Below are positions 11,336 to 23,218 of a DNA stretch of 64,000 nucleotides, one piece after another. The stretch spans positions 43,602,150-43,666,149 of the forward strand of contig CM051514.1 in assembly GCA_028015205.1 (NCBI GenBank), in the 5' to 3' direction. Under the pieces are notes generated by a model that was not told the DNA's origin, did not search any database, and was given only the letters and a program-made list of their open reading frames with translations. The position numbers were made by a program, and so were the translations under genes. This DNA comes from Mytilisepta virgata. Taxonomy: Eukaryota; Mollusca; Bivalvia; Mytilida; Mytilidae. Every line of letters begins with the position of its first letter. Positions within the stretch are counted from its first letter, which is position 1.

Positions 11336-11595
11336 GGATGTATTTCCATTTCCATGGATTCAACGTGACAAAAATCTTTATTCTTCTATTTTGAATAATT
11401 TTAAACGAAAACGTCTGACGTATAAAATTGGAAGTACATTATCATCGTCATACGACAGTATATCATGTTATATATATTATTTTTATATGATTAAGTTAAC
11501 TGTATTTTATATGATCAACCCAATCATTAATCTAATGAACAGTTATTGTCTTCTTATTTCCTGATTTTACTTTGTTTTTATTATGTTACGAGTGA

Positions 11596-12572
11596 TTGTA
11601 TTGTGATTAAACTGCCCATCAATGGGCACCTTGATTGGCCAATAAAGTTATCTGTGATTAAACTGCCCATCAATGGGCACCTTGATTGACCAATAAAGTT
11701 ATCTGTGATTAATCTGCCCATCAATGGGCACCTTGATTGGCCAATAAAGTTATCTGTGATTAATCTGCCCATCAATGGGCACCTTGATTGGCCAATAAAG
11801 TTATCTGTGATTAATCTGCCCATCAATGGGCACCTTGATTGGCCAATAAAGTTATCTGTGATTAATCTGCCCATCAATGGGCACCTTGATTGGCCAATAA
11901 AGTTATCTGTGATTAATCTGCCCATCAATGGGCACCTTGATTGGCCAATAAAGTTATCTGTGATTAATCTGCCCATCAATGGGCACCTTGATTGACCAAT
12001 AAAGTTATCTGTGATTAATCTGCCCATCAATGGGCACCTTGATTGGCCAATAAAGTTATCTGTGATTAATCTGCCCATCAATGGGCACCTTGATTGGCCA
12101 ATAAAGTTATCTGTGATTAATCTGCCCATCAATGGGCACCTTGATTGGCCAATAAAGTTATCTGTGATTAATCTGCCCATCAATGGGCACCTTGATTGGC
12201 CAATAAAGTTATCTGTGATTAAACTGCCCATCAATGGGCACCTTGATTGGCCAATAAAGTTACCTGTGATTAATATGCCCATCAATGGGCACCTTGATTG
12301 GCCAATAAGGTTATCTGTGATTAATCTGCCCATCAATGGGCACCTTGATTGTCCAATAAGGTTATCTGTGATTAATCGGCCCATCAATGGCCACCTTGAT
12401 TGGCCAATAAAGTTATCCGTGATTAATCTGCCCATCAATGGGCACCTTGATTGGCCAATAAAGTTATCTGTGATTAAACTGCCCATCAATGGGCAGCTTG
12501 ATTGGCCAATAAAGTTATCTGTGATTAAACTGCCCATAAATAGGCACCTTGATTGGCAATAAAGTTATCTGT
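11596..12572 (+). repeat. 51-bp satellite array, about 19 units
   Basis: A head-to-tail array of a 51-bp unit, mostly over 95% identical by eye, with a few variant units near 12215-12400 and decayed edges. Each unit contains three perfect or near-perfect palindromes: GATTAATC, TGCCCAT-CA-ATGGGCA, and ATTGGCCAAT (two CCAAT boxes back to back). Because 51 is a multiple of three, long open frames appear on both strands encoding a 17-residue repeat; these are best read as a by-product of the period and not as proteins. Similarity between units argues for recent amplification or gene conversion. Confidence 0.95.
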
Positions 12573-12579
12573 ATGTGTA

Positions 12580-15500
12580 TGACAACTTCAAAAACACGTA
12601 TTCCCTTGAAATGCATGGTTTAAAGGAAACGTATACACATCCGTTTAGATACAATTTATAGTAAATAAAACGTTCCGTGAGAGTGGATGTTTATTTTGAA
12701 ATAATGCATCATTTTAATTATATGTCGTTTAAGTATTTCCTTACGGCACAAATAAGTCGTACCAAAATAGCTTGCGTATTATATAACAACGTGTATCATA
12801 AATGTGTTCTAACAGTAACAGACAGATCAAAAGAAAAACAAGTTACATTGATGATACAAAATAATTATGAATTCTTGTTTTTGATGAGGATTGGCATTCT
12901 TATGCCCGTTATTATTAATATCATTTACAAAAGACCAAGCAATTATTACACAATTGGGTAATAAAAAGGTGTAATGTTCTCAACCCTAAAGTGGTACTTT
13001 GATAGACAGAGCAGATAGATAAACAGTAAAGTGATGCAATAAAATGAGTTATTTCTATCACAAGAAAACAAATAAACAACCCATGACAGACACAAACAAA
13101 GTATTGTCCACGCACAATTCAGTAAAAGCAACCCTTTCTTCATTATAAAGAATATCATATATTTGCAAAAAATACCGAAGCGACAACATAGAGAGTAAAT
13201 TCCACGACAAGGAAAAGTCGTGAGAACACCTTCATAAAACAAAGAATTCAAAGATACAACAATCAGAATAAAGTGATATATATTTCAAGTCACAGTCATG
13301 ACAGGTAGTGTGGATAAATGTTTATTTATAGAAGTCGTGGTATAATGATCCATTCTATAATGGCTCTTGATCAAACATCCAAGACCAGAAAAAGGTTTTA
13401 ATTTCAAGGTTATTCATTATTAATTGTATATAATCATAAAATATATCACAACATAAATTTGATGCATTGTATGGCCATTTCGAAGCATTTCGTTGACTGA
13501 CAACTCATCAGCAGTGCTTGAAATCAAAATGTTGGATATAATGATGAATTAGTAAGCACAACCATCAAAAACCAAAACAGTAAAACAAACAGGAATCCAA
13601 ACTCAGCTAAGGTTTACATCCGCATCAAAACGAAGAGCATTAGAAATTTCTGGTAAATTTTGTCAAATTTTGAAGAGAAAATTTAAAGGCATTTAAGTAA
13701 TGAATCATGCCTGGACAAAAATTCTGGCTACTGGGCTGATAATGCTCTCAGGGACTTACAGTTCACCAGCAGTGACATAGACACAGTGGTAGTTATAAAA
13801 TATATCACAAAATACCTCAATAAATCTGATGCATTGTATGGACATTTCGTTGACTGACAACTCATCGGCATTGATCGAGATCAAAATGTTGGAAATACGG
13901 TTTAAGATATAATGTCCGTTTCAAGCCTCTGTACATTTCTGTCATAACATTTGATTCACAGCAAACGAGATGTAGAACATTAAGTTTGCGCAAGACAATG
14001 TTTATCAAAATTTGATACAAAAACACCTAACAATGATTTAATGACAAATACGTACAATCAACTTACTTTGAATTTATTAGTGAATTTGCGCTTTAGATAA
14101 TATTTAATGCGTCGTAATTACAACAATCTCAATATCAATACCTGCGAGGATATGTTCCCTGAACGCTAACATGCTTAAAACAGATATATTTTAGTATTGT
14201 GTTTTAACTATAATTTAGAGGTCCGTTTCAGGTAGCTAAATATGCAGATTTGGATGCAACAAGAGTATGTGAACTTGTATACCGTTAAGGAGCATTTGAT
14301 ATCACTCCAGACAGATGTTTGGGAGAGTTCACATTGGAAGTTCTTTAGTTTTCGTACTGAATACTTGCTTATTTTGTTTGGTCGGTATTTATTTTATTGG
14401 TTATGTCATATAAGTATTTATTCTCTATGAGACTGTAATAATTCGCCTTTTATGTGGATCTTGATCATTTAAGGGGGGTACAGAACACCTAAGGGAATTA
14501 ATTCTTTAAAAATCAGCTGAAAGTTTTAATCACACACTATTAGTAAAGAGATATCAAGCCTCTCAATTACCAACATAAATGTTTGTCAAACTGCTATATA
14601 TCCAATGGAATTATTCCCGTAAATTGTGTGGTTGAAATTTCTTGAAATTTTTATATTTTTGTCAACAGGTCAAAGTAAATATTTCGTCAACATTTTATTA
14701 AAATCTATTTTAGTCAAAGTTTTGGGTACCCCCTTAGAGTTATCCGATATCTCAAACACTAACACTAAACCTAACCAACGTATGCATATTTAAAACATTT
14801 ATCGAAACGCACACATGCACTAATAATGTTAACCTGTGTTCATTTGACGGATCTATCGTTTTATATCTGTTGTCGATTTCCGAGAACGGACATTTCACCA
14901 TTACTAATAATAATTAGTTTTAATAGAAAGATAAGGAAATGATTTAATTTCAGCATGTATATTATAGTATACTAACATATATAATCATTAATCCATGAAT
15001 CAATCGCGTAAAAAAGTGTATTAATGTGAAAATGATCCTTTCTCTAAATGTTGTTAATCAGCAGTAGGAGTCGTATCTAAAATTTATGATAACCATACCA
15101 CAATCTGTAGAAGATAAAATATACAATTAAAATAACATAAATATAAAACATTGCATTATCAGCGATACATATTGTTTGATCTATTATTACAATTTATGTA
15201 CGTATAAAATATACTTACATTAGTGTTTCATTACTAGGAGTTCCCAACAAAATACAAAATAATTAGTAAATTTCTATGTAGGTTTAAAACAAAGTTTAGG
15301 GCAGTATGTAGTGATAACAAAGCATCGTGAATCATCTTATTGTTTTCTGTAGGACACACGAGCACTTTACATATAAAAAGGAGAGGGGTACCACTAATAA
15401 AATAGGTTCAGGGCTTGCTTCATGATATAGTTTTTTCTACCATTGAAGATCATGTTCACGGGTGGTTTGCTACGTCACGCGCACGGATACATCCTGAACG

Positions 15501-16600
15501 TCGGCTCGAGGAAGGTTTATGCAGTTGTACGATTTTAAAAAGGGAAGATTAACAAAACCAAGTAGTTCACCGAAGGGCTCATATCTCATACTTCATTGTT
15601 AGCATACATTACTTGCGTGAAAACCCGTCAGTTTTGCAAACACTTCTGTACAGTTAGAATTTGGGGTAAGGATATCGTTTATACATCACCCATCGCACTT
15701 GATTTGTTGAAAATAAGATACAATTACATCGATATTTTTACATCACTTGTCTAAAAATGCATCGCGGATTATGTTGTGAGTATAGATTCAATAAAAGACG
15801 GTTGTTTTCTCAAATCGTCGAAAACGTGCATGACGGATACAGCCGACATCGTTTTTGAAGTTAACTTTTAATTTCGTATTAAAATTGACAATGGTATGTA
15901 GTGGTATATATTCGTTACTAAAATAAGGCGGATTCTCCTTCATGTATTCAATTTGCTGTAAATAACACCTCCAATTAACGTTAAGTTAACTTTTGTGATG
16001 TTCACCTGCGAATATTTGTCACGATTCATCTATTAGCAGTGTCCTTGGTATCTATTATTAATGAAATAGAATTACCGTGATAAAATTAATTACTTTTTGA
16101 CCTTCTAACTATTTTTGCATTTACGACCTGACATTTTTAATTTCTGTTACGTACAAAATTAAATACGTCTGTGAGCATAAAGGAAATTCCTCTCATTATC
16201 TGTCTGGCTAGCATAGAGTATTTACAAATTGACCAATATCGTTCCACATAAAGTTGCTATTTTGGGTGTTGGGTGTTCTTATCTGTAGGTTATGTGAATT
16301 TCTTTTGATCCCTACATGCCGATAATGTCAGTCTCGAGGATTGGTCTTGATAATACAGTTATTGTGTGAGTGTCATGACCTACGGGCTCGTACAATAACA
16401 AACCTGTTAAAGTCAGTACCAGAGAAGCAATAATTGTAGAAATTATATTTATAGCAGAGTTTGTTCATTCCATTACATATTTTATCCATTAATACAATTC
16501 TAAGATGATAGTTTATACCACAATGATCAGGTCAAGATATTTTTTTCTTTTTTTGTAATTATTACGTTGATTTCGCAGTATTCAGTAAAACTAGATGCGA
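12580..16600. other. Gene-poor region with diverged dispersed repeats
   Basis: A decayed dispersed copy related to repeat C lies near 12943-13260 (minus; AATACCGAAGCGACAAC near 13165). Two related blocks (CATTTCGTTGACTGACAACTC) sit near 13485 and 13845, both reverse-oriented relatives of repeat F. A slightly GC-richer stretch at 15440-15560 with CpGs (CACGCGCACGG) resembles promoter or first-exon DNA, but no open frame or splice pattern supports a gene. The rest shows nothing recognisable. Confidence 0.4.
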
Positions 16601-16649
16601 ATGGTTGACTTGTTTCAAGAGCCAGAACAGAATCAGTTTTATTTTATTC

Positions 16650-17106
16650 TTCGATACCTGTTTGTTTAATGGTACTAAACAAATCGTATGTGAAACCCTC
16701 CCAGTCGTAGGGTGTATCTATCGCTCAGTCCCTAGTATTTCGATACCTGTTTGTTTAATGGTACTAAACAAATCATATGTGAAAGCCCTCCCAGTCGTAG
16801 GGTGTATCTACCGCTCAGTCCTTAGTATTTCGATACCTGTTTGTTTAATGGTACTAAACAAATCATATGTGAAAGCCCTCCCAGTCGTAGGGTGTATCTA
16901 TCGCTCAGTCCCTAGTATTTCGATACCTGTTTGTTTAATGGTACTAAACAAATCATATGTGAAATCCCTCCCAGTCGTAGGGTGTATCTATCGCTCAGTC
17001 CCTAGTATTTCGATACCCGTTTGTTTAATGGTACTAAACAAATCATACGTGAAACCCCTCCCAGTCGTAGGGTGTATCTACCACTCAGTCCCTAGTATTT
17101 CCATAC
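16650..17106 (+). repeat. 90-bp tandem array, about 5 units
   Basis: Units repeat every 90 bases (for example CGATACCTGT at 16741 and 16831) with few differences. Each holds an inverted repeat TTTGTTTA/TAAACAAA around ATGGTAC and a CCCTCCCAGTCGTAGGG block. The 90-base period keeps a 30-residue repeat open in one frame over about 170 codons; this is most simply an accident of the period. The array lies at the left edge of dispersed repeat F, whose other copy near 63360 has no array. Confidence 0.92.
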
Positions 17107-17360
17107 TAGTCCGAAATTGAAAATTTAAATTTACTGTTCCAAAAATGTTAAATTTATTGAAAACTATCTACCTCGTTCATAACCCTGTCCTTAAATGGTG
17201 TTGGCTTTTCCTTTTCGGTCATTTAGGGATATTTGTATTCGCTCTTCAATCTTTTGTATTATCGTTTTGGTTTTCAACATTTAAGCCTTGAGCACAACTG
17301 ATGAATTGTAAACCGACGAAATGTGCACATCTTGTACATCAAAATTTGTATCAAAGAATT
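17095..17360 (+). repeat. Dispersed repeat F, plus-strand copy
   Basis: Blocks CTAGTATTTCCATACTAGTCC, CTGTCCTTA, TTTTGGTTTTCAACATTT, a CTTGAGC block and ACGAAATGTGCACATCTTG align with 63370-63660 in the same order and orientation. Shorter pieces occur at 19040-19160 (plus) and 62160-62290 (minus). It is non-coding and I cannot place it in a named family. Confidence 0.75.
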
Positions 17361-17369
17361 TATTATCAG

Positions 17370-18390
17370 TGATGATCAACGCAATAGATTAAAAAAATAT
17401 CGAAATAATCTGGTGAAGAGTGGATATAAATCTAAATTTAACAAAAAAGATAAAGCTGCACCTGAATATTACTTAAATTTAAAGTTTCCATATTGATGAA
17501 ATTTAAATGTGTATGTTATAGTATATAATAAATTCACTATGTTTCCCTAAGGGTAACTATTATATACCAGGTTATGGCCTTCAAATAGTTGACAAATAGT
17601 CAAAAAATATTAATCGTAATTTTGAAGCAGTATGCCAAAGGTCTGTAATAAAATTTACTGCATTTCATGGCAGGAGTGATTCATAAATTTTTACTATTTT
17701 CTGAAATCCCAGTTCATGTAATTGTCAGTTTTAGACATATTGCTCGAATAATGAGAAGATGTTTTGCTTATTAATTAACCTGGTTAAACATATAAGGTTA
17801 TATTTCTGAACTGAAATATGATTTGAGATGCGGAATTTCCAATCTATTTATTACTTTGCTTTTTTGTGGTATTTGAATCATATAAATGATATTGTCTTTT
17901 TTCCCTTACTGTGTCATCATATAATAGTTTAAATGAACGATCCACGTGGAGCTATTATTTCTATTGTCACAATATGGTTTGGTAAAAATGTCGTCAACTA
18001 AAGTCGATACTGGTACGAAATTGGTACATTAAATTTAGTGTAATAAAAATGTTAGATAAGTAGGGCCACTTTCTTCTGTTTTTGTTTCACTCTTAGTCAT
18101 ATATCTTTTAATCTTAAATATTTACCTACTTTTTTTCGTAAACGATTGTATGCTATGTATTTTTATGTTTAAAAAATATGCCTAATCATTAATAAGTTCG
18201 AGTTTTCTACCACTAATGTCTGTGTCTATTGGCGATTTTGGTAACTTTGTATCACTTTTTGGAATATTGCCAAGAAGAACATTCAGTAACAAAACCATTC
18301 TACTGTCATAGGAAAGGAGATACATAAACTCACTTACAGCAAGCAAACGATTCGGTTTGGTTCTAAGTGTCCTTCACATTAACAATCTGT
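17370..18390. other. Gene-free AT-rich DNA
   Basis: No supported coding frame, repeat copy or RNA gene. Confidence 0.4.
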
Positions 18391-18399
18391 CTCAGAGAC

Positions 18400-18665
18400 A
18401 TAAAGAAGACAAATATATCCAAGAAGTAAATAAAAAAAAACGCAATCCAGCAGGCAGACTAAGCCGGGAAGACAAATGAACAAGTAAAACAAATAAACAC
18501 TGAAAACTAAAAACCAATGAACCTCACGAACTCTTATAAATACCATGAGTGACCTCTGGTGCTCCGAAAAGGTAAGCTGCTCGATCCGTATATGATACCC
18601 GTCGTGAAGTTCAACAAAGTCAATCCGGTGGTAGTCACAAATCGGTGGAGGTACATGAAGTGTTA
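18400..18665 (-). repeat. Dispersed repeat B, minus-strand copy
   Basis: Read on the minus strand, the order is a GTTGAACTTCACGACGGGT block, a GGAGCACC block, an AGTTCGTG block and then a GTTTATTTG block. It is shared with 26715-26960 (minus), 33765-33932 (minus, partial) and 55550-55812 (plus). Copies differ by perhaps 10-15%. No coding potential. Confidence 0.75.
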
Positions 18666-19039
18666 CGACAGTGAGAACAGGTCCAACATCATCTTAGATA
18701 TTGGAACAGTGTAACGGTCAATAAATTTGTGATGACTGCATTAACAAATGTGGCAAATGTGTGTTAAAACTGTATCCCAAAGCGATATTTAAATATGTAG
18801 AAATTAAAATGTTTAAATAACATATTTGTTAGTTATTATTAAAAAATCTACCAGTCTATGCCCCCAGAGATTTTGAAAGGTTTTAGGCGTCTTTTTGAAA
18901 ATGACCCTATAAGTGAAAAATGCAGAGAAAAATGGCCCTGCCTCTTTTGTAAAACCAAAGGAATACCTCCTCGTGCATAGCTGTTTTCAGATGGTTATGG
19001 CCTTACCTTTTGGTAATCTGGATAATTAATATTGATCTT

Positions 19040-19165
19040 CAATTATTGGGATTATAATTGTTTTGGTTTTCAACATTTGAGATCTTAAGCGCAACTGACG
19101 AGTCATAAATTGAAGAGATCTGCATATCATGTGCACTGGGATTGGTATCATTTATTATTTATTAT
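19040..19165 (+). repeat. Fragment of dispersed repeat F
   Basis: A TTGTTTTGGTTTTCAACATTTGAG block is followed by CTTAAGCGCAACTGACGAGT and ATCATGTGCACTGGGATTGGTATCA. The same order of blocks occurs at 17265-17350 and 63550-63645. Confidence 0.6.
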
Positions 19166-19685
19166 TATTGATGACTGTCAGTTTCAAACGGAAGCACTGA
19201 AGCCCTATTCACTGCTTTCTATTTGAACATACATAGCACAATGCATCGTTCATTTTACAAGTAGATAAAATACTGGTTTCCTTTACAGCCCTTTTCGTAA
19301 ATACATTATTACTTAATTACTGGTACTGACCAGTTTAACAGAATGAAGAAATTTATGTCCTTGATAGTGATATAAGAAACTGTAAAAAAGTCGGCAAACG
19401 TTGGATTTGAAGTTAGAAAGTGAATAAGTCAGGAAATACCAAACGGGATATTCGAAGGAGGGGGAAATCAACTGACAAACCCCGGAGAACAACGAAGACA
19501 AGACCAAAACATTACAAACACTATACATAAAAACTACAAACATATGAACAACATGGACTCCACCAAAAAAACCGGGGATAGACTCAGGTGCCCCTGAAGA
19601 GTAAGCAGCCTTGCTGCCCATGTCAAATCCGGTATGAGAAAGAGACAACATCAACGGAACAGGTCCATTTTCATTTGGGAAACGG

Positions 19686-20477
19686 TTATTTCATGTCAAC
19701 CAAGTCATGATGACATCCATAACACTTTAATAAGGATGACTGCAACTTAGGAGCAACATACCCCTGTTTGAGTAACTTTTCTGTCAGGAGCCGGGCTGTG
19801 TGCAGGAAGTCAATGTATATGTCACAAGCGCTAGAATAACGTAAGAGTTGCTTCTGGAATGTGCCGCTCAAAAATGTGAAGTTGAAGATTCCAAAGTCAG
19901 TCATCCTGTTTGTAGTAAATATTTGTATTCAGCCTTCATCTGGTGTCAGTTTTGAGGTGAAGGTCAAGATAAGATGCAGACTTGGCAGTATGTGTGGTAT
20001 CCTTAATTTCGAGCTCATTGGGATAGATGAGATGTAAGAAATTCCCAAAACGTGAATTGTTGAGTGATAAAACATCATCTATATAGCGGATATTAAAGGT
20101 TCGGTTTTTCCTTAAGAAGCCCGTCAAGAAAGTCCCCTCATATGAGTAAAGGAATAAGTCGCACAAATAGTGCCCACAGGAATGCAACTAGTCTGTTGGA
20201 AAACACGTCCACCAAATTGAAGAAAAATTCAATAATCAGGACAATTTCTTCCTCTGTATATTTTTGTTAGATTTAGAGTGGTTTTTAACAAAGTATGATT
20301 TATCTCTGTGACAAGGTATGTGTATCTGCTGTTGACATTTTTATTTTGAAAGCATCGATGGATTAAATCTTTGAACTTCTCCTACAACTGTGAATGAGGA
20401 ATGGTGACATAGAGGGTAGAGAAATCAGATGTTTATGCTGTTAAAGACTGAAATCGACAGAAATCGTAAAATTTCCT
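19686..20477 (-). pseudogene. PLE reverse transcriptase, downstream part
   Basis: The minus strand continues the RT from the far side of the inserted transposon. DFSTLY-TIPHSQ is readable near 20400, FGGRVFQQT near 20200, RYIDD (the Asp pair of the active site) within 19936-20187, and SYLDLHLKTDT at the end of that piece. The 19904-19686 piece then holds the C-terminal QGYVAPKLQSSLLK and HHDLVDM blocks. At least two frame changes, one stop and a short deletion where IPMGT-N-CAPLLAD would be expected break it. It cannot make an active enzyme. Confidence 0.8.
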
Positions 20478-20660
20478 TTAAAGTGGAACTAAAACGCTTA
20501 TAGAAAGTTATTTTCATTTTATAGTACTAAAAAAACGTATAAAAACGCAAAAAACCCGATGAAATTCGGTAACTTAGTTTTCGAGATATTAGCAAAATAC
20601 TGGCCGATCGTCATTTGCACACCTGAACGGTTTGTTAAAAAACTCGAATATTACTAGTCG

Positions 20661-20684
20661 CCGGAAGTGACGTACTGTGCGGTT
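20661..20684 (+). promoter_or_regulatory. ETS-CRE composite motif in transposon (left subterminal)
   Basis: CCGGAAGTGACGTAC combines an ETS core (CCGGAAGT) and a CRE-like half (TGACGTA). It is the left arm of a subterminal inverted repeat whose right arm at 22991-23014 differs at a few bases. ETS-CRE composites are common in animal core promoters. The motif lies about 170 bases upstream of the THAP start, so it is a plausible transposase promoter. Confidence 0.5.
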
Positions 20685-20849
20685 CAGTTCTTGTACATAA
20701 ATAGGTACAGGTCATTTGCAAAGTGAAAGCAGATTCAGTTGATTGTTTATACGTTATTGGTGACAACTATCGATTGACAGTGCTTCTTATATATTCACCG
20801 ACACTTGTTTGATGAAACATTGTACTTAATTTAAATCTACAATTCAACA

Positions 20850-21208
20850 ATGGGAAGGAATTGTGCAGTTGCGGGATGCAGCAACCCTGCAAAAACGGGA
20901 CATACTCAACACGCTTTTCCAAAAGATGACCGACAACGTAACTTGTGGGTTCGTTTTGTAAAACTAACCCGTGTGGATTTTACTGTGCCAACTAAACACT
21001 CAGCCATATGTTCATAACACTTCTCAGAAGAATGCTATGAGGTTGACAGGTTGAGATGCAAGGAGTTATTTGGTTTATCTGCTCATAACGGCAAGAGACT
21101 ATTGCCAGGTTCAGTGCCAAGCATTTATCCCAACCAGCATGACCAGTATACATGGTATAGTGACGGTCTGCACCAAAATACTTTTGAAAAAATAATTCTA
21201 ACATGTCT
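20850..21208 (+). pseudogene. THAP zinc-finger protein fragment with in-frame TAA
   Basis: ATG at 20850 follows the left end of the transposon. The first 55 codons give the start of a C2CH THAP domain (CAVAGC, HAFPKD, LWVRFV, and PTKHSAICS). TAA at 21015-21017 falls exactly between CS and HFSEECYE, inside the zinc-binding C-x2-H step. The phase then stays open through HFSEECYE to the GSVPSIYP block, which corresponds to the AVPTIF-like end of the domain. THAP domains bind DNA sequence-specifically, in transposases usually the element ends. The stop leaves only half a finger, so no binding is expected unless it is read through. No catalytic domain follows. Confidence 0.8.
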
Positions 21209-21319
21209 GATCTTATTTGTTTTTATATACCATGCATATGTCTTTATATATACATCAAATTTATGTGTATATATGCACATGTTTGAAAATGAATGCATTA
21301 TCATAATGTCATTGTGAGA

Positions 21320-22980
21320 ATAAGCCTACATTAAGCCTATGCAGCCTCTCCTGTTGAATCAAAATTTTTTATGTATAACTATATTGTACCTTTACATCAT
21401 ACATAGGGTATATTTAAGGGTATTTTTAGAGTTATTGTGTTTGATTTACACCCCTTCTTTTCAAACCACCACATTTACCAACATCCTGAACATAGGGCTA
21501 TTTAAAAATATTATTAATGGAGTAAGTAGAAGGTACATGTAAGGCCGCTTATATCAAATGCAGAGCCTTGACAGGCATGACTTTGAAAAGATGTAGCCAA
21601 CAAGCTAACATAAGTTGTAGTACAATAAGAGGCTTTTATAGCGAAATGTGTAGCTCCATAAAAAGTTATTCTGGTCCCATGTCCCTCTGAATTTTTTTCT
21701 CTTTCTATGAGCATAAAAGTTATACATTTAAAACCATAATAATTTCAAATATTAAGAGTCTGCTGACTATGGTAAAATAATACAATATAGAACAATACAT
21801 GTACTTCCATGATATAACTACCTCTCTATTTATATAACATGTTCATGATCATAATCCTGATAATGCAGAAAATAATTTGGGTAAAAATGTAGCTTTTTTT
21901 AAAGACATTCTATTTCATTAGCAATGTAAAGCTAAAGCAAAGTTTGAATGTCTAATTATTTATTAAAAGAATATATATTTATTTATTCATTATTTATAAA
22001 AAAATATATATATATGACACTTCCAATCGTGCAAGAAATTTTAATTTCCCCCTAAATAGTATTAAACACCTGTGAAAATTAAAACTAGTTCATGATATAA
22101 AACAAATTAGTAAACATGTGGATGGATATTTATCACCTTTAATCCTGGTAATTAAAACAGTTAAAGTTTTAGCACCTATTAATTAACATCCTGTTATCTA
22201 GTAATAAAGATCAAACAAAAGTTTTAATCCCTCCAATCAGGTAAATAACAACTTGGCCATGCACCTACCACCTGTGGAGTAAATCAATATACCGGTAACA
22301 AAGTCATTAGAAAGGTGTTATGAAAACCAGTTTTGACCGCTATTATAATTCAAATTACACAAAGAGCATAAAGTCCCATAACCAATATTAACCAAATTAT
22401 AACTCTACAAATGTGGGAATTATTTTATAAGTTGAATATTTTTTTTTTTATTAATATCCATCAAAATCTTTTATTAAAGTTTTAGGTGTACAGTGCAGTT
22501 TCTCCAATGATTCTCTACATATTTTTATTATTACAACAAGGATTGTAAGAAATTACTTATCCCTCTCTACATATATGTCTCTGATTAAACTAAGAAATTT
22601 ATTATATTTTTATAAGAAAATTCTGAAATTTTATGAATCTGTCAATTCAATAAAAAAACACATTACAATTCTACATCAAAATCTATATTACTATTCAGTA
22701 ACTTATATCACTATTTGTAAAACATCTGTTTTAAAACTATCAATTAATATTGTGTCTTATATTTGCTTGTTTAAAAAAATAGTGTTTGTTTTTTATTCCT
22801 ATAAGATGGTCTTCCATTTGTATTTATGTTATACACACCTTTCAAAATATCTTTCACTTTCATTCTTTTTATATATATGTATATGGGTGCATTTATTGAA
22901 ATTTATTGGCTATACTATTATAAATCACTAGCATTGCTGTCTTCATCCATAATATATTCCTTCTGGTCAATGTAAACAAG
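21320..22980. other. AT-rich interior of the Kolobok-like transposon
   Basis: Only short AT-driven open frames are found (the longest, near 22575-22931, is low complexity and membrane-like by composition). No DDE-type transposase core is visible on either strand. Confidence 0.5.
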
Positions 22981-22990
22981 TCCAAGAGTA

Positions 22991-23014
22991 GCCCGCACTG
23001 TACGTCATTTCCGG
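22991..23014 (-). promoter_or_regulatory. ETS-CRE composite motif in transposon (right subterminal)
   Basis: The minus strand reads CCGGAAATGACGTAC followed by AGTGCGGGC, mirroring the left copy at 20661. The ETS core carries an A in place of G (GGAAA). Retention at both ends suggests a cis function in transposition or transcription. Confidence 0.45.
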
Positions 23015-23218
23015 TCAATCGGGGGCACTCAGCGAGGAAACCCTGTTTCCGGAAATAGCGCTGATTGGATTTCCCACAGGTAAAAATAATCCAACTTCAC
23101 TCGCTGTTTTCTCCGTTATTACTTGACCAAATTTCATCGGGTTTTTTGCGTTTTTATACGTTTATTTAGTACTATAAAATAAAAATAACTTGCTATAAGC
23201 GTTTTAGTTCCACTTTAA

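Larger units (their letters stand above)
20482..23214 (+). mobile_element. Kolobok-like DNA transposon: 89-bp TIRs, TTAA target duplication, THAP remnant
   Basis: The left terminal inverted repeat (20482-20570) and the right one (23126-23214) are each 89 bases with only about four mismatches, beginning AGTGGAACTAAAACGC. Each end is flanked by TTAA (20478-20481 and 23215-23218). TTAA duplications are known for piggyBac and Kolobok superfamilies; the N-terminal THAP zinc finger inside favours Kolobok, since THAP domains are linked to P-, Kolobok- and ISL2EU-type transposases and not to piggyBac. The remaining 1.8 kb is AT-rich with no visible transposase core, so this copy is non-autonomous or decayed. 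A second inverted pair (20661-20684 and 22991-23014) lies inside the ends. Confidence 0.88.

Noticed and set aside
11581..12562. Long open frames on both strands coding for a 17-residue repeat
   Set aside because: The 51-base satellite period is a multiple of three, so any frame without a stop in one unit stays open throughout; openness on both strands at once argues against a real protein.
11596..12572. Regularly spaced palindromic repeats as a CRISPR array
   Set aside because: There are no unique spacers: the whole 51-bp unit repeats, and the DNA is animal.
16605..17120. 171-codon frame with a 30-residue repeat
   Set aside because: Again explained by a 90-base tandem period; it begins and ends outside any gene-like context.
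22575..22931. 118-codon membrane-like frame inside the transposon
   Set aside because: Composition is entirely explained by AT-rich low-complexity DNA; no motif and no good start context.
20482..23214. piggyBac element
   Set aside because: TTAA duplication fits, but there is no piggyBac transposase trace, and a THAP finger is not expected there; long TIRs and THAP fit Kolobok better.
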